The notes beneath the pieces are model-generated. The model was given only the letters and a program-made list of their open reading frames with translations, did not search any database and was not told where the DNA came from. Below, piece by piece: positions 8,629-9,948 of a stretch of 9,948 bases of DNA. The translations under genes were made by a program, and so were the position numbers. The stretch covers positions 1 through 9,948 of the forward strand of contig CANPZR010000077.1 in NCBI GenBank assembly GCA_947589175.1, given 5' to 3'. The stretch's first letter is position 1; every line of letters begins with the position of its first letter. This stretch comes from an uncultured Lachnospiraceae bacterium. GTDB lineage: Bacteria; Bacillota; Clostridia; Lachnospirales; Lachnospiraceae.

Positions 8629-8835
8629 AGGCCGAACGCTTCAGCGTTCGAAGGTTTGCTCAAGAGGTATTTTAGCTAATAAGCGAACGCTTCAGCGTTC
8701 GAAGGCCTGTTAAAGAGATACTTTGGTTAAAGGCCGAACGCTTCAGCGTTCGAAGGTTTGCTCAAGAGATATTTTAGCTAATAAGCGAACGCTTCAGCCT
8801 TCGAAGGCCTGTTAAAGAGATACTTTAGCTAAAAA
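8593..8835 (+). repeat. 51-nt tandem array copying the rubrerythrin 3' end
   Basis: Five units begin at 8593, 8644, 8695, 8746 and 8797, exactly 51 nt (17 codons) apart; the last is cut short. The first is the genuine rubrerythrin end. Each unit reads AFEGLLKRYF plus Gly or Ser and then TAA in the same frame. Units 1 and 3 (type A) use GGC-CTG-TTA and differ from each other at one base. Units 2 and 4 (type B) use GGT-TTG-CTC, have a double stop, and also differ at one base. Unit 5 starts like A and ends like B (AGC-TAA). A and B differ almost only at synonymous positions, with Gly to Ser as the only amino-acid change. This stretch of over 300 nt downstream of the gene contains no other coding sequence. 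Confidence 0.95.
8633..8803 (+). repeat. Four inverted repeats at the array junctions
   Basis: CGAACGCTTCAGCGTTCG is an 8-bp palindrome around a 2-nt centre (realistically 7 bp with a TTCA loop). It occurs perfectly at 8633-8650, 8684-8701 and 8735-8752, and with one mismatch at 8786-8803. In type-A units the left arm can instead pair back with the coding AAGCGTTCG and GCCT of the same unit (8591-8606 with 8629-8641), giving a 13-bp stem with a 3-nt bulge. Hairpins could terminate transcription or protect the mRNA 3' end, but no U-tract follows any of them. Confidence 0.75.
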
Positions 8836-8945
8836 CAGAACATAATTTTATGAATTAAAAAATGGGATTTGATCGGAAGAAGCCTATAGAGGTTTTGGAT
8901 GGTTAAGTCCTATTTTTATGCTGCGACATGCAAAATAAAAGTATT

Positions 8946-8980
8946 AATGCGGAGGCCCAGAGAAAATGAACCTCCGCATT
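8946..8980 (-). terminator. Terminator of the acidic-protein gene
   Basis: AATGCGGAGG (8946-8955) and CCTCCGCATT (8971-8980) form a perfect 10-bp stem with a 15-nt loop. On the - strand it lies just past the stop at 8985 and is followed by AATACTTTTATTTT. The right flank on the + strand is not U-rich at once, so any action on rubrerythrin transcripts would be weaker. Confidence 0.8.
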
Positions 8981-8984
8981 ACAA

Positions 8985-9392
8985 TCACTCGATTTTTGTA
9001 TCGTAATATTCCTCACCGTCGTCCATACAGGGAACGGCATAGACTCTTTTTCCGATGATCGTCCGCAGATTTTTGATATCCTCCAGATCCGAGGAGCCAA
9101 ATTCCTGATAGCAGGTCTGCTCGCTGGCCTCGTTCAGATCGTCGTAGAAATCTGTGACGTACACGCAGAACTCATCCAGAAGATCCTCAAAGGGAACCTG
9201 CGAAATATTGCTGGGGGAACCGTCCTCCTCTCCGTATTGGTCCGGCTCCATTTCAAAGGAAAGAGATGTGACGAAAACCTCCTCCGAGGAGTCGGTCTCA
9301 TACGGCGACTTTGTTTTGTAAATGCCTTCCTCTATCTTTTCATAATCCGCTGTTTCATATTTTTCTGCGGGATAGTTTTGAAAATTTTTCAT
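8985..9392 (-). CDS. Uncharacterised acidic protein
   Basis: This 135-residue protein is not one I recognise. It is strongly acidic: about 35 Asp/Glu against about 10 Lys/Arg, with clusters such as GEEDG, YDDLNE and DDGEEYYD. It has no signal peptide, membrane segment or repeated motif. The best ordered-looking parts are EEVFVTSLSFEME (about 37-49), FEDLLDEFCVYVTDFYDDL and IKNLRTIIGKRVYAVPC near the C-terminus, suggesting a small cytosolic alpha/beta domain. ATG 9392 is chosen because GGAGG sits 5 nt upstream; the in-frame ATG 9404 would place that ribosome site inside the gene. It stands alone between rubrerythrin and pckA on its own strand, with a hairpin-rich leader and a good terminator. 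Confidence 0.75.
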   Translation of the reverse strand: MKNFQNYPAEKYETADYEKIEEGIYKTKSPYETDSSEEVFVTSLSFEMEPDQYGEEDGSPSNISQVPFEDLLDEFCVYVTDFYDDLNEASEQTCYQEFGSSDLEDIKNLRTIIGKRVYAVPCMDDGEEYYDTKIE

Positions 9393-9408
9393 TTTGACCT
9401 CCATTTCT

Positions 9409-9483
9409 GAGCGAACAAGTTCGCTCTAGCGACTTGTCGCGAAGAGGCGATGAGAAAGCTGCGTATGCAGTTTCTCATCTGCC
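9409..9483 (-). promoter_or_regulatory. Structured leader upstream of the acidic-protein gene
   Basis: Three stem-loops fill this segment. GAGCGAAC-AA-GTTCGCTC (9409-9426) is perfect and ends 6 nt from the GGAGG ribosome site. GCGAC-TT-GTCGC (9429-9440) is perfect. A 13-bp stem with one bulge (9449-9462 with 9467-9479) extends by GGC/GCC to 9446-9483. ACAAGT-CGCT (9415-9425) can instead pair with AGCG-ACTTGT (9428-9437), breaking the first two. The mutually exclusive pairing near the ribosome site is suggestive of control by folding, but no known riboswitch was recognised. Confidence 0.45.
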
Positions 9484-9508
9484 ACTACCTCCCATTTATG
9501 TCATTAGA

Positions 9509-9528
9509 GGCCGCCCATACGGGCAGCC
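9509..9528 (-). terminator. Stem-loop downstream of pckA, possible terminator
   Basis: On the - strand GGCTGCCC-GTAT-GGGCGGCC forms an 8-bp stem with one U-G pair and a 4-nt loop, 25 nt after the pckA stop. The U-G pair would be a C-A mismatch on the other strand, so the - strand transcript is the likely form. No U-tract follows, so termination is uncertain. Confidence 0.4.
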
Positions 9529-9552
9529 CCCTTTATAATAAAAACCTATTGC

Positions 9553-9948
9553 TTATGCCAGTGCGTCAACCAGCTTCTTAACAGCGGCAAGCGCCTCATC
9601 TGGGAGCTTGTCATAGCCGCCCTTATCGGTGGAGAATTTCTCTACTGCATCAACGCGGTGCTGCATAGCGTTCTTCAATGCTTCTTTATATTCAGGATCG
9701 TTCAGATCCGGTACGAAGCCTTCCCAGTCCATAATCTCGATGTCCTCGAACGGACCCCACTGCTTGAAGTCTGCCTTGCCCTCTACGATAGATTCCAGGA
9801 TGCCGAGGGTATCCTTCGGCTGAACCTTCTTGCCCATGAAGTCGCCCGTATTTACGATGTAGCAGTCTACGTTCTTCTCCTCTACCAGCTTTTTGAACTT
9901 CTCATAGTCGTTTACCAGCGGATAGGTGCGGAACGGGTTAGCGTAAGG
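9553..9948 (-). CDS. pckA: ATP-type phosphoenolpyruvate carboxykinase, C-terminal part
   Basis: The last 131 residues and stop are in the window; the gene continues past the right edge, so its start, catalytic lid and P-loop are not visible. The segment reads NPFRTYPLVNDYEKFKKLVE, then VDCYIVNTGDFMGKKV and TLGILESIVEG, then a WGPFEDIEIMDWEGFVPDLND region. The YIVNTG-x-GKK-x4-DT order matches the nucleotide-binding C-terminal end of ATP-dependent PEPCK (compare the E. coli LVNTGWNGTGKRISIKDT). The enzyme interconverts oxaloacetate and PEP with ATP/ADP; in fermentative gut anaerobes it often runs toward oxaloacetate. The ATG at 9837 is internal, since the frame stays open to the edge. Codon use (many GTA and AAG) suggests high expression. 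Confidence 0.85.
   Translation of the reverse strand, partial: PYANPFRTYPLVNDYEKFKKLVEEKNVDCYIVNTGDFMGKKVQPKDTLGILESIVEGKADFKQWGPFEDIEIMDWEGFVPDLNDPEYKEALKNAMQHRVDAVEKFSTDKGGYDKLPDEALAAVKKLVDALA

Noticed and set aside
8593..8835. CRISPR array
   Set aside because: Units are directly adjacent at 51 nt with no unique spacers, and they copy the gene's own 3' end.
8593..8835. Readthrough extension of rubrerythrin
   Set aside because: Each unit contains in-frame TAA stops, doubled in type B, so ordinary translation ends at 8628.
8862..8906. Fourteen-codon frame beginning MGFDRKKP after the array
   Set aside because: It has no ribosome site and is too short to support without homologs.

Overview
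The window looks like part of a chromosome from a spore-forming, anaerobic clostridium, most likely a Lachnospiraceae-type gut Firmicute. The reasons are a cotJABC spore-coat operon, a reverse rubrerythrin next to a PerR-type peroxide regulator, strong GGAGG-type ribosome sites, moderately high GC, and FliD-like and FlxA-like proteins. The assignment is inferred from gene content, not from a database match.

Layout on the + strand from the left: clpB (38-2614) encodes a full-length disaggregase. A short gap holds a promoter, followed by a FliD-like gene with two C-terminal-type repeats (2765-3838). Its end overlaps the proposed start of an AgrC-type sensor kinase (3822-5168). A second promoter, nearly the same as the first, drives a FlxA-like coiled-coil gene (5352-6095). 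A 42-codon ORF and a terminator hairpin follow. The paired promoters and the kinase between the two structural genes suggest a small surface or flagellum-related regulatory unit. No response regulator or signal peptide gene is visible here.

The middle is a peroxide and spore block. cotJA-cotJB-cotJC run on the - strand with 1-nt stop/start overlaps, and CotJC keeps all expected manganese-catalase ligands. Divergent from them, perR and a reverse rubrerythrin form a tight + strand operon behind a near-consensus promoter with a palindrome at the predicted transcription start.

The oddest structure is directly after the rubrerythrin stop codon. The last 11 codons plus stop are repeated four more times as a 51-nt (17-codon) tandem array with alternating A and B types. 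The two types encode the same peptide with different codons, and each junction carries an inverted repeat. The copies lie behind in-frame stops, so they are not normally translated.

The right end has an uncharacterised acidic protein gene on the - strand (8985-9392) behind a leader rich in stem-loops, then the C-terminal part of an ATP-type PEP carboxykinase gene (from 9553 and running off the window edge).
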